Assembly: GCA_041740995.1 (NCBI GenBank)
Contig: JBGSKY010000292.1
Coordinates: forward strand, 14,705 to 78,704
DNA: 64,000 nt
Direction: 5' to 3'
Origin: JBGSKY01 sp041740995
GTDB taxonomy: Bacteria; Planctomycetota; Planctomycetia; Pirellulales; Pirellulaceae
The translations under genes were made by a program, and so were the position numbers. Below are positions 26,078 to 34,777 of this stretch, piece by piece (position 1 is the stretch's first letter; every line of letters starts with the position of its first letter). The notes below the pieces were generated by a model. That model saw only the letters and a program-made list of their open reading frames with translations, was not told the DNA's origin and did not search any database.

Positions 26078-27748
26078 ATGCGAATCGCATATTTCGACTG
26101 TTTTAGCGGTGCCAGCGGCGACATGATCCTCGGCGGCTTGATCGACGCTGGAGCGGATTTGCCGGCAATCCAAGCCGCGATCGCTTCGATGGGGCTGCCG
26201 CAAATCAAGCTGTCTTGCCGCGACGTAATCAAAAACGGTTTTCGAGCGAATCAATTGTCGATTGAACATCCGCCCGAACACGCGCATCGCGGGCTGAAAG
26301 AAATTCTGCCGATGATCGAGCGAGGAACGTTCTCGCCCGCGGCGAAACAGCTTGCAATCGCCATTTTCCGCCGCATTGCAGTCGCCGAAGCCAAGGTCCA
26401 CGGCGTCTCGCTCGAAACAGTTCATTTTCACGAAGTCGGCGCGATCGACTCGATCGCGGATATCGTCGGCACGGCTATCGCATGGACGCAAATCGGTGCC
26501 GAAGCCGCTTATGCATCCGCCATTCCGGTCGGCGACGGCCAAATCACCATCGCTCACGGTCTGGTCCGCGTCCCGGCACCAGCGACAGCCGAGATTTTAA
26601 AAGGTATTCCGCTCGCACCGACCAACATAGCCGCCGAGCTGACGACGCCAACCGGCGCGGCGATTCTGGCTGAGCTGGTCAAGGGATTTGGTCCGCTGCC
26701 GTCGATGCAAATCGGACGGATCGGCTACGGAGCCGGAACGCGGGATTTAAAGGAGCGTCCGAACTTACTGCGAATTTTGATCGGCGAAGCGCTTCAAATT
26801 CGCCGACGAGGCGACGATTCGGTCGCGGTGCTTGAAACGAACTTGGACGACATATCTGGGGAACAAATAGGGCATGCGATCGATCGGCTGTGGAAAGAAG
26901 GCGCGCTCGACGTTTTTACCGCTCCGGTGCAAATGAAAAAAGGGCGTCCAGGGGTGCTGCTCACCGTGCTGGCCCAGCCTTCCGATCGACAGCGTTTGCA
27001 GCGAGTTCTGTTCGAAGAAACCGGCACTCTTGGTGTTCGTTTTCGCGAGCAAGATCGAACCATCGCCGCTCGGTCGGAAATACGAGTTAATACAGTCTTT
27101 GGCAGTGTCCGTGGCAAACTCTCGCGGTTGCCCAGTGGAGACGTCGATTTTTCGCCTGAATACGATGACTGTAAACAGCTTGCCGATCGCCATAACACCC
27201 GATTGAGCTTGATCGCCGAAGCGGCCAAGCGCGCGTACTTCGAAACCGAGCCGTCCGCATCGATCGTTGCATCGACGCAAGTTGCAACGCCAAGTCCTGC
27301 TGACGATCATTCGCATAGTCATGATCACAGCCACGACCATTCTCACAGCCACGACCACTCGCCCAGCCACGATCACTCTCACAGCCACGATCACTCGCAC
27401 AGCCACGATCACTCGCACGATCTTGGTACACTCCCGAATCCGCCGAAACAGCCGGTCTACTATTTCGGCGATTCCAAGACTTCGACACCGTCCAACGGCA
27501 GCAGCGGCATAACACGCGACGAATATTTGCGCCCCAATTTTATCGATGACGATCAGCGGGAAAGACAGCGACTGAACGAATCGCTCGACGGATTGGCCAG
27601 TGATCAACAAGGTTCACACGATCATGACCAAAGCCACGAACACAACGAAGCCGACGATGATTGGCAGCCGCCGCAGTGGCGCGCCGAACATGGTCCCAGC
27701 CCGATACGCCGTCCACACTTTTTAGATTTTGACGACGAACCAACCTAA
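26078..27748 (+). CDS. larC: LarC nickel-pincer cofactor biosynthesis protein with His-rich tail
   Basis: LarC inserts nickel into the pincer cofactor of lactate racemase-type enzymes by a CTP-dependent reaction. The LarC core spans about residues 1-400 (MRIAYFDCFSGASGDMILGG, VHFHEVGAIDSIADIVG, ELTTPTGAAILAEL, GYGAGTRDLKERPNLLRI, ETNLDDISGEQIGHAI). Lactobacillus needs a programmed frameshift to join its two halves; here both lie in one frame. Residues about 410-449 are a His/Asp/Ser repeat (HSHDHSHDHSHSHDH type) that probably binds nickel. The last about 100 residues are not part of the usual family. No larA, larB or larE is in the window. Confidence 0.9.
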   Translation: MRIAYFDCFSGASGDMILGGLIDAGADLPAIQAAIASMGLPQIKLSCRDVIKNGFRANQLSIEHPPEHAHRGLKEILPMIERGTFSPAAKQLAIAIFRRIAVAEAKVHGVSLETVHFHEVGAIDSIADIVGTAIAWTQIGAEAAYASAIPVGDGQITIAHGLVRVPAPATAEILKGIPLAPTNIAAELTTPTGAAILAELVKGFGPLPSMQIGRIGYGAGTRDLKERPNLLRILIGEALQIRRRGDDSVAVLETNLDDISGEQIGHAIDRLWKEGALDVFTAPVQMKKGRPGVLLTVLAQPSDRQRLQRVLFEETGTLGVRFREQDRTIAARSEIRVNTVFGSVRGKLSRLPSGDVDFSPEYDDCKQLADRHNTRLSLIAEAAKRAYFETEPSASIVASTQVATPSPADDHSHSHDHSHDHSHSHDHSPSHDHSHSHDHSHSHDHSHDLGTLPNPPKQPVYYFGDSKTSTPSNGSSGITRDEYLRPNFIDDDQRERQRLNESLDGLASDQQGSHDHDQSHEHNEADDDWQPPQWRAEHGPSPIRRPHFLDFDDEPT

Positions 27749-27753
27749 AACCC

Positions 27754-29262
27754 TTGAACGACTCATTCAAACCGCTGACGGGCCGCCAGTTGCTCAGCAC
27801 GCTCCGCGCGTCTGAGCGAGCGATTGTTGTCGTTGATCCGCGAAGCCAAAAAATCGTCTTCGCCAATCAAACAGCCGCCGACGCATTTTCGGTGCAGCTG
27901 GATGTTCTTACCGGTTACTCACTAAACAACGATCCAACGAGCCAGCCATCCGACGACGACTTCATGCTCGTCGTCGATGCCAGCTTAAAATCGATCGCCG
28001 CGACCATAAACGGTCATTGCGACTTGCTGCCGCCCCCTTCCGCCGCTGCTTCTACGATTGGTGCTTGGTTGGCGGTTCCGCTAGTGCTGGAAAAATCCGA
28101 GCCGCTGACGATCTATTTTGCCGTCGATGGATCCGAGCGATTGCCACGTCAGCTCGCACGCTCTGCCGATTGGTCAGCCGATCAGGCGACGCGAGAATTT
28201 CTATCGCAGATGAAGGCCCGCGATTTTGCATTGAATCAGCTCCCTTCGATTCAGGGGCCAAGCTCGGCGACGCGATTGGCACGCTCGCAAGTTCAGCTCG
28301 CAATCGATCGTCCGGTTGCAGTATGCCTGATCGGCCCCAAAGGAACGGGCAAAAAAAAACTGGCCCAAGCGATCCTATACCACCGAACTCGCAAGCAAAC
28401 GATCGACGCGACACCGACAATTATTCAGTGCGGGCTCGTCGATCGTTCTTTGCTCGTCGAACTACTTGACCTAATCACCGAGCGCAGCGGCGCACCGACT
28501 GCCGGCCAAACCATCCGGCCGTTAGTCATCTTGGAATCGCTGGAACGGCTGCCGGTCGATTGCATAACACCGCTGCTGCGATTCGTCGAAAAATTTGGTA
28601 GCGAAAATATTGTGACAACCGCCGTTGATTCGCTAGATGATCAACACCGCGAGGTCAGCGATTGGATGCCGTTGGTCAATCGCTTACGCGTCGTCACAAT
28701 CGCGCTGGCACCACTGACGCAGCGTTTAGACGATTTGCATGTGCTCACGTCCCAGTTCATCGGTGACGAACCGGTACCGTCGTCCGGGCTGGGCGTGACA
28801 GAATTGTCCGAACAAGCGACCGCCGCTCTGCGAGCTTATTGCTGGCCGGGCAACATCGATGAACTGCAAGCGTGTATCGCATCGGCAGCGCGGCGAACGA
28901 CTGTCGGAATAATCGAACTAGAACATTTGCCATTGGCAGTCCGCACGTTTGCTTCAACAGCGACCGAATCCAAGCAGGTCCAGCCGCTCGACTTGGACGC
29001 AACGTTGCTGGATATCGAACGGCACATCCTACAGCAAGCAATCGACCACTTCCCGCGAAATCGCGCCGCCGCGGCCAGGCATCTTGGCATCTCGCGTACG
29101 CGTTTGCTTCGCCGCCTTGAGCAGCTTGGCATGAGCGGCTCGGGGAACCTCGCCGACGATGAATCGCCTGAGACATTGAAACCAGATGCAGTTCAAAATG
29201 AGTCGCACATCAACCACGACGAACCAATTTTCCGCGAGCTCGATCCGCACGAAGACGTTTGA
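27754..29262 (+). CDS. PAS / degenerate AAA+ / Fis-type transcriptional regulator
   Basis: A 502-residue regulator shaped like a sigma-54 activator. Domains: PAS-like (about 20-130; ERAIVVVDPRSQKIVFANQT), AAA+ (about 165-385; Walker A GPKGTGKKK, later YCWPGNIDELQACI), and a Fis helix-turn-helix (about 415-455; NRAAAARHLGISRTRLLRRL). The GAFTGA loop needed to contact sigma-54 is absent and Walker B is weak, so it probably works without sigma-54 remodelling. The first codon is a TTG at 27754, five bases after the larC stop, with no clear ribosome-binding site, suggesting coupling to larC. A nine-A run (28351-28359) encodes the Walker A lysines. Confidence 0.78.
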   Translation: MNDSFKPLTGRQLLSTLRASERAIVVVDPRSQKIVFANQTAADAFSVQLDVLTGYSLNNDPTSQPSDDDFMLVVDASLKSIAATINGHCDLLPPPSAAASTIGAWLAVPLVLEKSEPLTIYFAVDGSERLPRQLARSADWSADQATREFLSQMKARDFALNQLPSIQGPSSATRLARSQVQLAIDRPVAVCLIGPKGTGKKKLAQAILYHRTRKQTIDATPTIIQCGLVDRSLLVELLDLITERSGAPTAGQTIRPLVILESLERLPVDCITPLLRFVEKFGSENIVTTAVDSLDDQHREVSDWMPLVNRLRVVTIALAPLTQRLDDLHVLTSQFIGDEPVPSSGLGVTELSEQATAALRAYCWPGNIDELQACIASAARRTTVGIIELEHLPLAVRTFASTATESKQVQPLDLDATLLDIERHILQQAIDHFPRNRAAAARHLGISRTRLLRRLEQLGMSGSGNLADDESPETLKPDAVQNESHINHDEPIFRELDPHEDV

Positions 29263-29339
29263 GCAAAATAAGCGACTTTGAAGAAATCAACTAAAAAATT
29301 GCCAACACTTTTGTTTCGCAGAACAAATGCTGACCAGTC

Positions 29340-30701
29340 TTAGCTTCTGAGCTGATTACCGATAGAGATTCGCTTCTTGGCAGTCTCCAATTCATCCGAA
29401 GTCATCGTCAGCGGAGGGATGATCGCTACTCGCGAAAGATGTTCGCCGGTCAGTTGCACAAGCACCCCCGCGTCGCGACAACGATTCACGAACTGGTCGG
29501 CAAGTTGACTCGCTTGAGGCAGACCAAACGCTTCGAAGCCGATGACGATGGCGGCTCCGCGATGTTCGATCGTTGGCAGTGACGACCAATCGGCGAAGGC
29601 GGCTTTCAAGCTAGCGACCAGCTGTGAACCGATCAAGTCGGCCCGCTGGCATAGTTTTTCAGACTCGATAATTTCTAACGCAGCGATCGCGATACTGCAC
29701 GCAAACGGCGATCCGGCGAAGGTCTCCGATTCAACGCCAGCGGGCATCGCGTCGAGGATCGCTGGCTGGCCAATGACGGCGGAAATCGGTACTAGCCCGC
29801 CGCCGAGACTCTTGCCGATGATAACTAGGTCGGGCTGCCAGACGCTGCGATGACAAGCTAACATCGAACCCATGCGACCTAGCCCCATCTGAATTTCGTC
29901 GTCGATCAGAACAATGCCCAGCTTGTTAGCAAGCCGTTGCAAACGCTGATAAAAAACCGACGGAGCAAAATAGTAGCCGCGAGCGCCGATAGCCGGCTCA
30001 ACGATGATCGCGCTGATCTGATCAGCCTCCAGTGCAACAGTTTGTTCCGAAGATTCGAAACATTCGGCTTGGCAGGTTTCTGGACGAAGATTGACCGGGC
30101 AAGTGTGACAACGTGGAAAGGGCAACGTCGAAGTCTGAGGAAGCTCCAATCCCGTTATTTTTGCCGTCCGGCTGATCGCCGCTGTGGCAATCGAGCGACC
30201 ATGGAAGCCAAGATCAAATGCAACGATGCGTCCCCGCCTAAAGGCGAACGCCGCCTTCCAAGCCAGCTCGACGGCCCGCGCACCAGTGCTGGCAAGCCAG
30301 ACCTTCGAGGACGCGTCTTTCGTCGCAACACTAGCGGCACGGTGCAAGCCGTCTGGTTCTTCTTTTGACGAGCATGGAGAGTTCGAAGAACCGGCGGGCT
30401 CGCGCCCTTCCGCTAAGGTCGCTGAAAAAATCGACGCGAGTTTCAATTCCAATTCTGCCCGCTTGTCATGAGCCAACCCAACGACATGGCCCATCGATCG
30501 TAGTGCTCGTTCGGCAGCGGCTATCAACAACGGGTGGCAATGACCGAAATTGTTCGACGAGTAACCACTAACCAGATCGAGATAATCCCTCCCAGCGGCA
30601 TCGTACAAGTAACTGCCGTGACCACCGACGAATTGGATCGCTTGGTTTGGGTCACCGACCCGAACCGCGTTGGCAGGCGTCGCCGCCGTAGGCCACTTCA
30701 T
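29340..30701 (-). CDS. Class III PLP aminotransferase with palindromic insert
   Basis: A 453-residue PLP enzyme of the ornithine/acetylornithine aminotransferase class. Landmarks: YLDLVSGYSSNNFGHCHP, SGYS/STGARAVELAWKAA (cofactor phosphate site), FHGRS, LIDDEIQMGLGRMG (268-269), the Schiff-base lysine K297 in IIGKSLGGGLVP, and ETFAGSPFAC. Residues 96-124 are encoded by an 86-base P1 palindrome (30331-30416) that stays in frame, in a loop before the strand leading to STGARAVE. A CxxC-type segment (CHTCPVNLRPETC) is also unusual. The substrate is not known. It starts 13 bases after the coaD stop. Confidence 0.88.
   Translation of the reverse strand: MKWPTAATPANAVRVGDPNQAIQFVGGHGSYLYDAAGRDYLDLVSGYSSNNFGHCHPLLIAAAERALRSMGHVVGLAHDKRAELELKLASIFSATLAEGREPAGSSNSPCSSKEEPDGLHRAASVATKDASSKVWLASTGARAVELAWKAAFAFRRGRIVAFDLGFHGRSIATAAISRTAKITGLELPQTSTLPFPRCHTCPVNLRPETCQAECFESSEQTVALEADQISAIIVEPAIGARGYYFAPSVFYQRLQRLANKLGIVLIDDEIQMGLGRMGSMLACHRSVWQPDLVIIGKSLGGGLVPISAVIGQPAILDAMPAGVESETFAGSPFACSIAIAALEIIESEKLCQRADLIGSQLVASLKAAFADWSSLPTIEHRGAAIVIGFEAFGLPQASQLADQFVNRCRDAGVLVQLTGEHLSRVAIIPPLTMTSDELETAKKRISIGNQLRS
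30331..30416. repeat. Palindrome family P1 copy 3, inside the aminotransferase gene
   Basis: Arms at 30331-30362 and 30385-30416 are reverse complements with several mismatches. Read on the minus strand it encodes 29 residues starting LAEGREPAGS and ending HRAAS, with no stop or frame shift. Diverged arms and maintained frame suggest an old, tolerated insertion. Confidence 0.88.
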
Positions 30702-30714
30702 GAGCCGCGCCGCT

Positions 30715-31233
30715 TCATGAAAGTTGGCTGGCTGTTTTGTCGATCAGCGGTTGTACGACTGATGGAGGTACGAATTTTTCTAAGGCTCGACCGTTCGATA
30801 ACGCCGCGACTTGCTTGATCAATGAACTCGAAACGTGAGCAAACTTTTCGTCGGCCATCAAGAATACCGTTTCGATCGATTCGTCTAGCAACCGATTGGC
30901 CATCATCATTGTGAACTCAGCGGCGATATCGGTCAGCGGTCGAACGCCACGAACCATCACACAAGACTTGCGACGACGAACGAAATCGACTGCTAGCCCA
31001 TCAAATGATTCGACGCTGACATTCGACAGGTGCTTGGTTACTTCGCGCAACATCTCCAGGCGCTCGTCAACGTTGAACAGCGATTGCTTGGTCGCATTGA
31101 TTCCGATTCCAATGACCAACGATTCATACAGACGTGCCGATCGCTCGATAATGTGCAAGTGCCCGAGCGTGACGGGATCGAACGATCCGGTATAGACGGC
31201 GATTTGCGGGCTGAGCTTTGTAGTTTTAGACAT
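30715..31233 (-). CDS. coaD: Phosphopantetheine adenylyltransferase
   Basis: Makes dephospho-CoA from 4'-phosphopantetheine and ATP, the penultimate step of CoA synthesis. The 172-residue chain matches the family: YTGSFDPVTLGHLHII (nucleotidyltransferase TxGH motif), FNVDERLEMLREV, VMVRGVRPLTDIAAEF, and SSSLIKQVAALSNG (ISSTxVR-like). It precedes the class III aminotransferase on the same strand with a 13-base gap. Confidence 0.96.
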   Translation of the reverse strand: MSKTTKLSPQIAVYTGSFDPVTLGHLHIIERSARLYESLVIGIGINATKQSLFNVDERLEMLREVTKHLSNVSVESFDGLAVDFVRRRKSCVMVRGVRPLTDIAAEFTMMMANRLLDESIETVFLMADEKFAHVSSSLIKQVAALSNGRALEKFVPPSVVQPLIDKTASQLS

Positions 31234-31277
31234 GAGCAGCGTTGCGACGTAATGTCCGTTGGAGAGAAAGAATTAGC

Positions 31278-31354
31278 GTAGGCGTCTAGCCTGTGACCGG
31301 TATCGTCTGGTTCGTCACAAAAAGTTGCAGCTCAGGCTGGAAGCCCGAACCTCA
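31278..31354. repeat. Imperfect inverted repeat between coaD and the membrane protein gene
   Basis: GTAGGCGTCTAGCCTGTGAC near 31279-31298 is partly complementary to CAGGCTGGAAGCCCGAAC near 31334-31351. It may be the relic of a dispersed element or a weak terminator. Confidence 0.45.
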
Positions 31355-31367
31355 AGTTTTCCTTGAA

Positions 31368-32111
31368 TCAACGCAGATGATAGCGAACATTGGGTCGCTT
31401 GAGATAGCCCGCGATCCACCAATACAAAAAACAGAAGACGATTGTCATGACGATTGAAATACCAATCCCGACCATCATGCTTACGACAACGACACTTTTC
31501 ATATCAATTGGTGCGCCGCCAGCCCCGGGTGGGTCAGGCATGTTTTGCATTTTGTCCCACATGCCTGGCATCACTACCGCCGTCAAAACTAGTCCCAGCG
31601 CGTAGCTGAAGATGTTTAGATAACTGACGATGACCCCTAGTTTTGCTGCCCACAATCTTTTTAATAGCAACCCGATGCCTGCCGTGATCATCATGAATGA
31701 AACAATCACGTTTAGAAGCATCGAAGGGATTTGGACCCAAGAGACTTGCTGAAATCCTTTGGCCCAGTCTTCCACTTCGGCTTGATAGTCTTGGGCTTGT
31801 TGCTGTCCGTTGGGTTGCTGAAAGGCAATCGCGCTCGAAGCATCCGCCTCGCCAGCTTCACTAGCCATGCCGGCAGAAAATTGAATGGCAATCATGTCTG
31901 CTGGGATTTTGTTCGTCGCGGTGACTGACATCATGACAAACATTTGAATCAATCCAATCAAACCGGTAATGATTCCTACGAATCCGAATAGCGTAAAAAC
32001 GATTCCGATGACCATGATTCCGGTCGGCGGGACGTTTTGATTCGGGCTTTCTTCGGGCGTCCAAGTGTTGGTGTCACTCGCTTCGAATGGATTGATCGGA
32101 TGTTGAGTCAT
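31368..32111 (-). CDS. Membrane protein of unknown function, four helices
   Basis: The ATG at 32109-32111 gives 247 residues starting MTQHPINPFEASDTNTW; a GTG 45 bases upstream, four bases after the previous stop, is possible. Four hydrophobic segments are visible: ITGIVFTLFG-type helix near 35-60, MLLNVIVSFMMITAGIGLLL, VIVSYLNIFSYALGLVLTAV and MMVGIGISIVMTIVFCFLYW. Between the first two lies a soluble Gln/Glu-rich stretch. I recognise no family. It follows the class V PLP gene on the same strand. Confidence 0.7.
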   Translation of the reverse strand: MTQHPINPFEASDTNTWTPEESPNQNVPPTGIMVIGIVFTLFGFVGIITGLIGLIQMFVMMSVTATNKIPADMIAIQFSAGMASEAGEADASSAIAFQQPNGQQQAQDYQAEVEDWAKGFQQVSWVQIPSMLLNVIVSFMMITAGIGLLLKRLWAAKLGVIVSYLNIFSYALGLVLTAVVMPGMWDKMQNMPDPPGAGGAPIDMKSVVVVSMMVGIGISIVMTIVFCFLYWWIAGYLKRPNVRYHLR

Positions 32112-32160
32112 AGTTGAAAATTCTCGCGCGTACCAACAAGTGGGATAAGCTTCCACATTC

Positions 32161-33297
32161 CTAGCGAATCAGCTCGACCAGTCGATCGACCTCTGCGATC
32201 GTATTATAAGCATGAACAGCGATACGAATGCGCTCATGACGGACGCTGAAGATTATTTTTTGCAACAGTCCCGCTTGCCGGAATTCGGTCGGAGATAAAT
32301 CAGGGACTGTGAAACTGACAATGCCAGTTCGACCGCTCTTTGGATAGTCGCGATAGACAGTCGCTCCGGCAGCTTGCAACGAGTCGGCAGCATAGTCAGC
32401 GGTGGCCAAGATCTCCGCCGCAAATCCGCTGTCGGCGCGATGGCATCCATGATCAAGCAACGTTTTTAGCGACGCACCAAAAGCCAGTTGGCCAACCATG
32501 TTGGTTGTCCCACCCTCGAACCGACTGGCGGAATCTTTTAGCTGCACATTAGCATTGTCAAAGTGACCGGCGGCGCGGACGGAATTCCAGCCGATCATCT
32601 GCGGTTCGATCCGATCCAAATGCCGTTTGGCGATGAACATCATCCCAGCGCCTTCGGGACCGAGCATCCATTTGTGACCGTCGGCGGCCAGGAAATCAAC
32701 ATCCAAATCGCGAACGTCGAGCGGAAATGCGCCCAGGCCCTGAATTGCATCGACGAAAACTGGCACGTGCTTTTGATGGGCTCGCTCGATCAGCTCTTTC
32801 AGGTCGATTCGGAATCCTGTCGCGTAGCCGATCCAACTGACCGAAATCATTCGCACCGATTCGTCGATTGCGTCGACGATTCGATCTATCGATAGCTCGC
32901 CGCTGGGTTCTAGCTCAACCAACCGGACTTCAACGCCGCGCGACTTCAGCAGTTTCCAAGGCAGGAGATTGCTTGGAAATTCGTTCGCCGGAACCAGCAC
33001 GCAATCGCCACTTTTGAAAGGAAATCCGCTGGCAACGATGTTGATGCCATAAGTCGTACTGGGAATAAGGGCAATTTCGTCGACTTCGGCGTTGATCAAT
33101 TTCGCAGCGGCGTGACGAGTCTGATCGACGGCAGCGGACCAATCGAGCCATTTCCAATCGCCAGACAGGGTCGCTTGGTCGACCCATCGCGAAACCGCCG
33201 CATTGGCGGCCGCGGTCAGCGGGCCGACTGCGGCGTGATCGAAATACGCAAAATCCCGTATAACCGGCATTTGCGTTCGTAGATTCTCAGAAATCAT
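32161..33297 (-). CDS. Class V aminotransferase-fold PLP enzyme (cysteine desulfurase-like)
   Basis: A 378-residue cytosolic PLP enzyme. The class V signature is clear: FDHAAVGPLT near the N-terminus, STTYGINIVAS, FVDAIQGLGAFPLDV (D183 pairs with the pyridine ring) and the Schiff-base lysine K209 in AADGHKWMLGPEGAG. No reactive Cys loop of the NifS/SufS type is obvious in the C-terminal half, so cysteine desulfurase activity is doubtful. Isopenicillin-epimerase-like or kynureninase-like reactions are alternatives. Confidence 0.85.
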   Translation of the reverse strand: MISENLRTQMPVIRDFAYFDHAAVGPLTAAANAAVSRWVDQATLSGDWKWLDWSAAVDQTRHAAAKLINAEVDEIALIPSTTYGINIVASGFPFKSGDCVLVPANEFPSNLLPWKLLKSRGVEVRLVELEPSGELSIDRIVDAIDESVRMISVSWIGYATGFRIDLKELIERAHQKHVPVFVDAIQGLGAFPLDVRDLDVDFLAADGHKWMLGPEGAGMMFIAKRHLDRIEPQMIGWNSVRAAGHFDNANVQLKDSASRFEGGTTNMVGQLAFGASLKTLLDHGCHRADSGFAAEILATADYAADSLQAAGATVYRDYPKSGRTGIVSFTVPDLSPTEFRQAGLLQKIIFSVRHERIRIAVHAYNTIAEVDRLVELIR

Positions 33298-33474
33298 GGC
33301 AACTTTTGATCGTAATTGGTGGATCGTGCAACTAAATTACTTGGTAGGCGGATGGTGGTCACGCATGCGGCAAAGTTGCCTGTACGTGACACTGCGAAAA
33401 GTTCAACTATACTAGCCACCGCAAACTAGACTTGATTTTACAGCAGCGTTCCAGACGATCCATCGAGGGTGTTG

Positions 33475-33672
33475 ATGCCACGGGTATTGTGCATAATAGG
33501 CTTGATTCTATCCGGCCTTGTTGCGCTGCTATTTCTGCTCGACCTGATCCTGTCGATGGCTGGCATGAGTGCCCCTTTCGGCGGCCATAGCCTATTGATG
33601 GATGTGGTCTTCTTAATCAGTGCCTTAACCGTCGCAGTACTGACGTTCTTCACCCTCAGAGAAACGGTGTAG
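33475..33672 (+). CDS. Small two-helix membrane protein
   Basis: A 65-residue protein from the ATG at 33475, with GAGGG at good spacing before it. Two hydrophobic helices (VLCIIGLILSGLVALLFLLD and VVFLISALTVAVLTFF) flank a short loop. The function is unknown. Strong membrane-helix character and the ribosome-binding site argue that it is real. Confidence 0.65.
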   Translation: MPRVLCIIGLILSGLVALLFLLDLILSMAGMSAPFGGHSLLMDVVFLISALTVAVLTFFTLRETV

Positions 33673-33851
33673 AGCGACCTTCGCCACGCCTTCAACCGCT
33701 CAATCAACAATTCTCGTCAGTATCTAATGCAGTAGGAAATCTAGCGGTAGGTACTTTGGCAGAATCGAAATTTGCTAAGCAGAAGGGCACAAGCGTTTAA
33801 TGCCAGGCCGCAGCCGACGGTAAGCCGTTAGTAAATTATGAGTCCAGCATC

Positions 33852-33960
33852 CGCCTACCCTTAAAATTCCCACCTAACGTTTCTCGTGATTGAATTCGAA
33901 AAACGTTGAGCTCGTTTTTGGCTGGAAAATGGCGGCTGGTAAATTTGATGGAATCTTCGA
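33852..33960. repeat. Diverged relative of the TTCCTACCTGAA repeat
   Basis: The segment shares CTACCC-TAA, TTCC-ACCT-AAC and AAACG-TGAGC with the element at 8892-9005, but the right arm is poorly preserved. It lies in the gap between the small membrane gene and the DUF4870 gene, which otherwise shows nothing. Confidence 0.4.
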
Positions 33961-33983
33961 GGCGACAACGTCGTTGTCTGAAG

Positions 33984-34382
33984 CTAGAAGAGCTTTAAGC
34001 TCAAAGGGTACGGCCATAGCTTGCCTTCATTCGCTTTTACCGCCGCGATGATCGGAAAGACAATGCTGATGATTGCGATCGCGATCAGCAGAAAAAATCC
34101 GACGATCAAGAAAATCAGAATCGCCGAGATCACGGAGTAAATGAACATGCTGATGATGAAGTTCAGGATCGCTTTTCCATGAGCGTCGATCTCCGGAAAT
34201 TTGTCCTTGTGCACGACCCACATCACAATCGGCATGACGACGCCAGCAAATGGGATCATAAAATTCAGAAGCTGGGACAAATGCATCAGCATCGTAAATT
34301 GCTTGATCGACATCCCCCAAGGCTGTTCGGCGACGGGGCTGGGGGTGTTGGGCGCCGAAGAATCAAAGGGTGCATTACTCAT
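33984..34382 (-). CDS. DUF4870 family membrane protein
   Basis: The ATG at 34380-34382 is preceded by AAAGAGGAA at good spacing. The 132-residue product fits DUF4870: a Pro-rich N-terminus, then MLMHLSQLLNFMIPFAGVVM, PIVMWVVHKDKFPEIDAHGK and two further helices ending FPIIAAVKANEGKLWPYPLS. The function of DUF4870 is unknown; these proteins are usually small polytopic membrane proteins. Confidence 0.88.
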   Translation of the reverse strand: MSNAPFDSSAPNTPSPVAEQPWGMSIKQFTMLMHLSQLLNFMIPFAGVVMPIVMWVVHKDKFPEIDAHGKAILNFIISMFIYSVISAILIFLIVGFFLLIAIAIISIVFPIIAAVKANEGKLWPYPLSLKLF

Positions 34383-34544
34383 GCGAAGTTCCTCTTTCCA
34401 AGCGTGGTTGGCAATTTGCAACTGAAGATGGCAAGTGCGAAAGCATCACCGCAGTCACTCATAAGATATCGCGTCGTCGCGTCGGCGAAAAGCAAACGTC
34501 AAGAAAAAGTTTTATCGCAAAGTGAAGCCGCAATCATTTTCTTA

Positions 34545-34632
34545 TCTCTAACATTCCTACCTGACGTCTTAAAGGACTTTCAAGCAGGCTCGCTTGGATC
34601 AAACGAAGTAGGAAAATTAGGGGGAGGAAGAT
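34545..34632. repeat. Imperfect inverted repeat with TTCCTACCTGA arms, second copy
   Basis: ATTCCTACCTGACGTCTT near 34553-34570 faces GAAGTAGGAAAATTAG near 34605-34620, followed by GGAGGAAGATT. The arms match the element at 8892-9005. It lies immediately beside the MITE-like element at 34649-34777. Confidence 0.65.
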
Positions 34633-34648
34633 TCGGACAATCAAGAAC

Positions 34649-34777
34649 TAGTGCTTTGTCCAACTTAAAACTTCGGATTGGCAATCGTAGCTGGACCCGC
34701 CAGAGTTCAGCGTTTGTAAGGCACACTGAAGTCTGGCGACTCCAGCTACCTGAAAATCTAGTTTTGACAGAGCACTA
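34649..34777. mobile_element. 129-bp MITE-like element with terminal inverted repeats
   Basis: The ends are inverted repeats: TAGTGCTTTGTCCAA at the left and its near complement (TTTTGACAGAGCACTA) at the right. Inside, GTAGCTGGACCCGCCAGAG is answered by CTGGCGACTCCAGCTAC, so almost the whole element can fold. There is no coding capacity. TA at both edges could be a TA target duplication, as for IS630/mariner-type MITEs, but this is inference. Confidence 0.75.

Noticed and set aside
26765..27610. 281-codon minus-strand open frame with Val/Arg repeats
   Set aside because: The repeats are the complement of the His-rich tail codons of larC, so it is a shadow.
26078..27748. Programmed frameshift in larC as in Lactobacillus
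   Set aside because: Both LarC halves are in one continuous frame, so no frameshift is needed.
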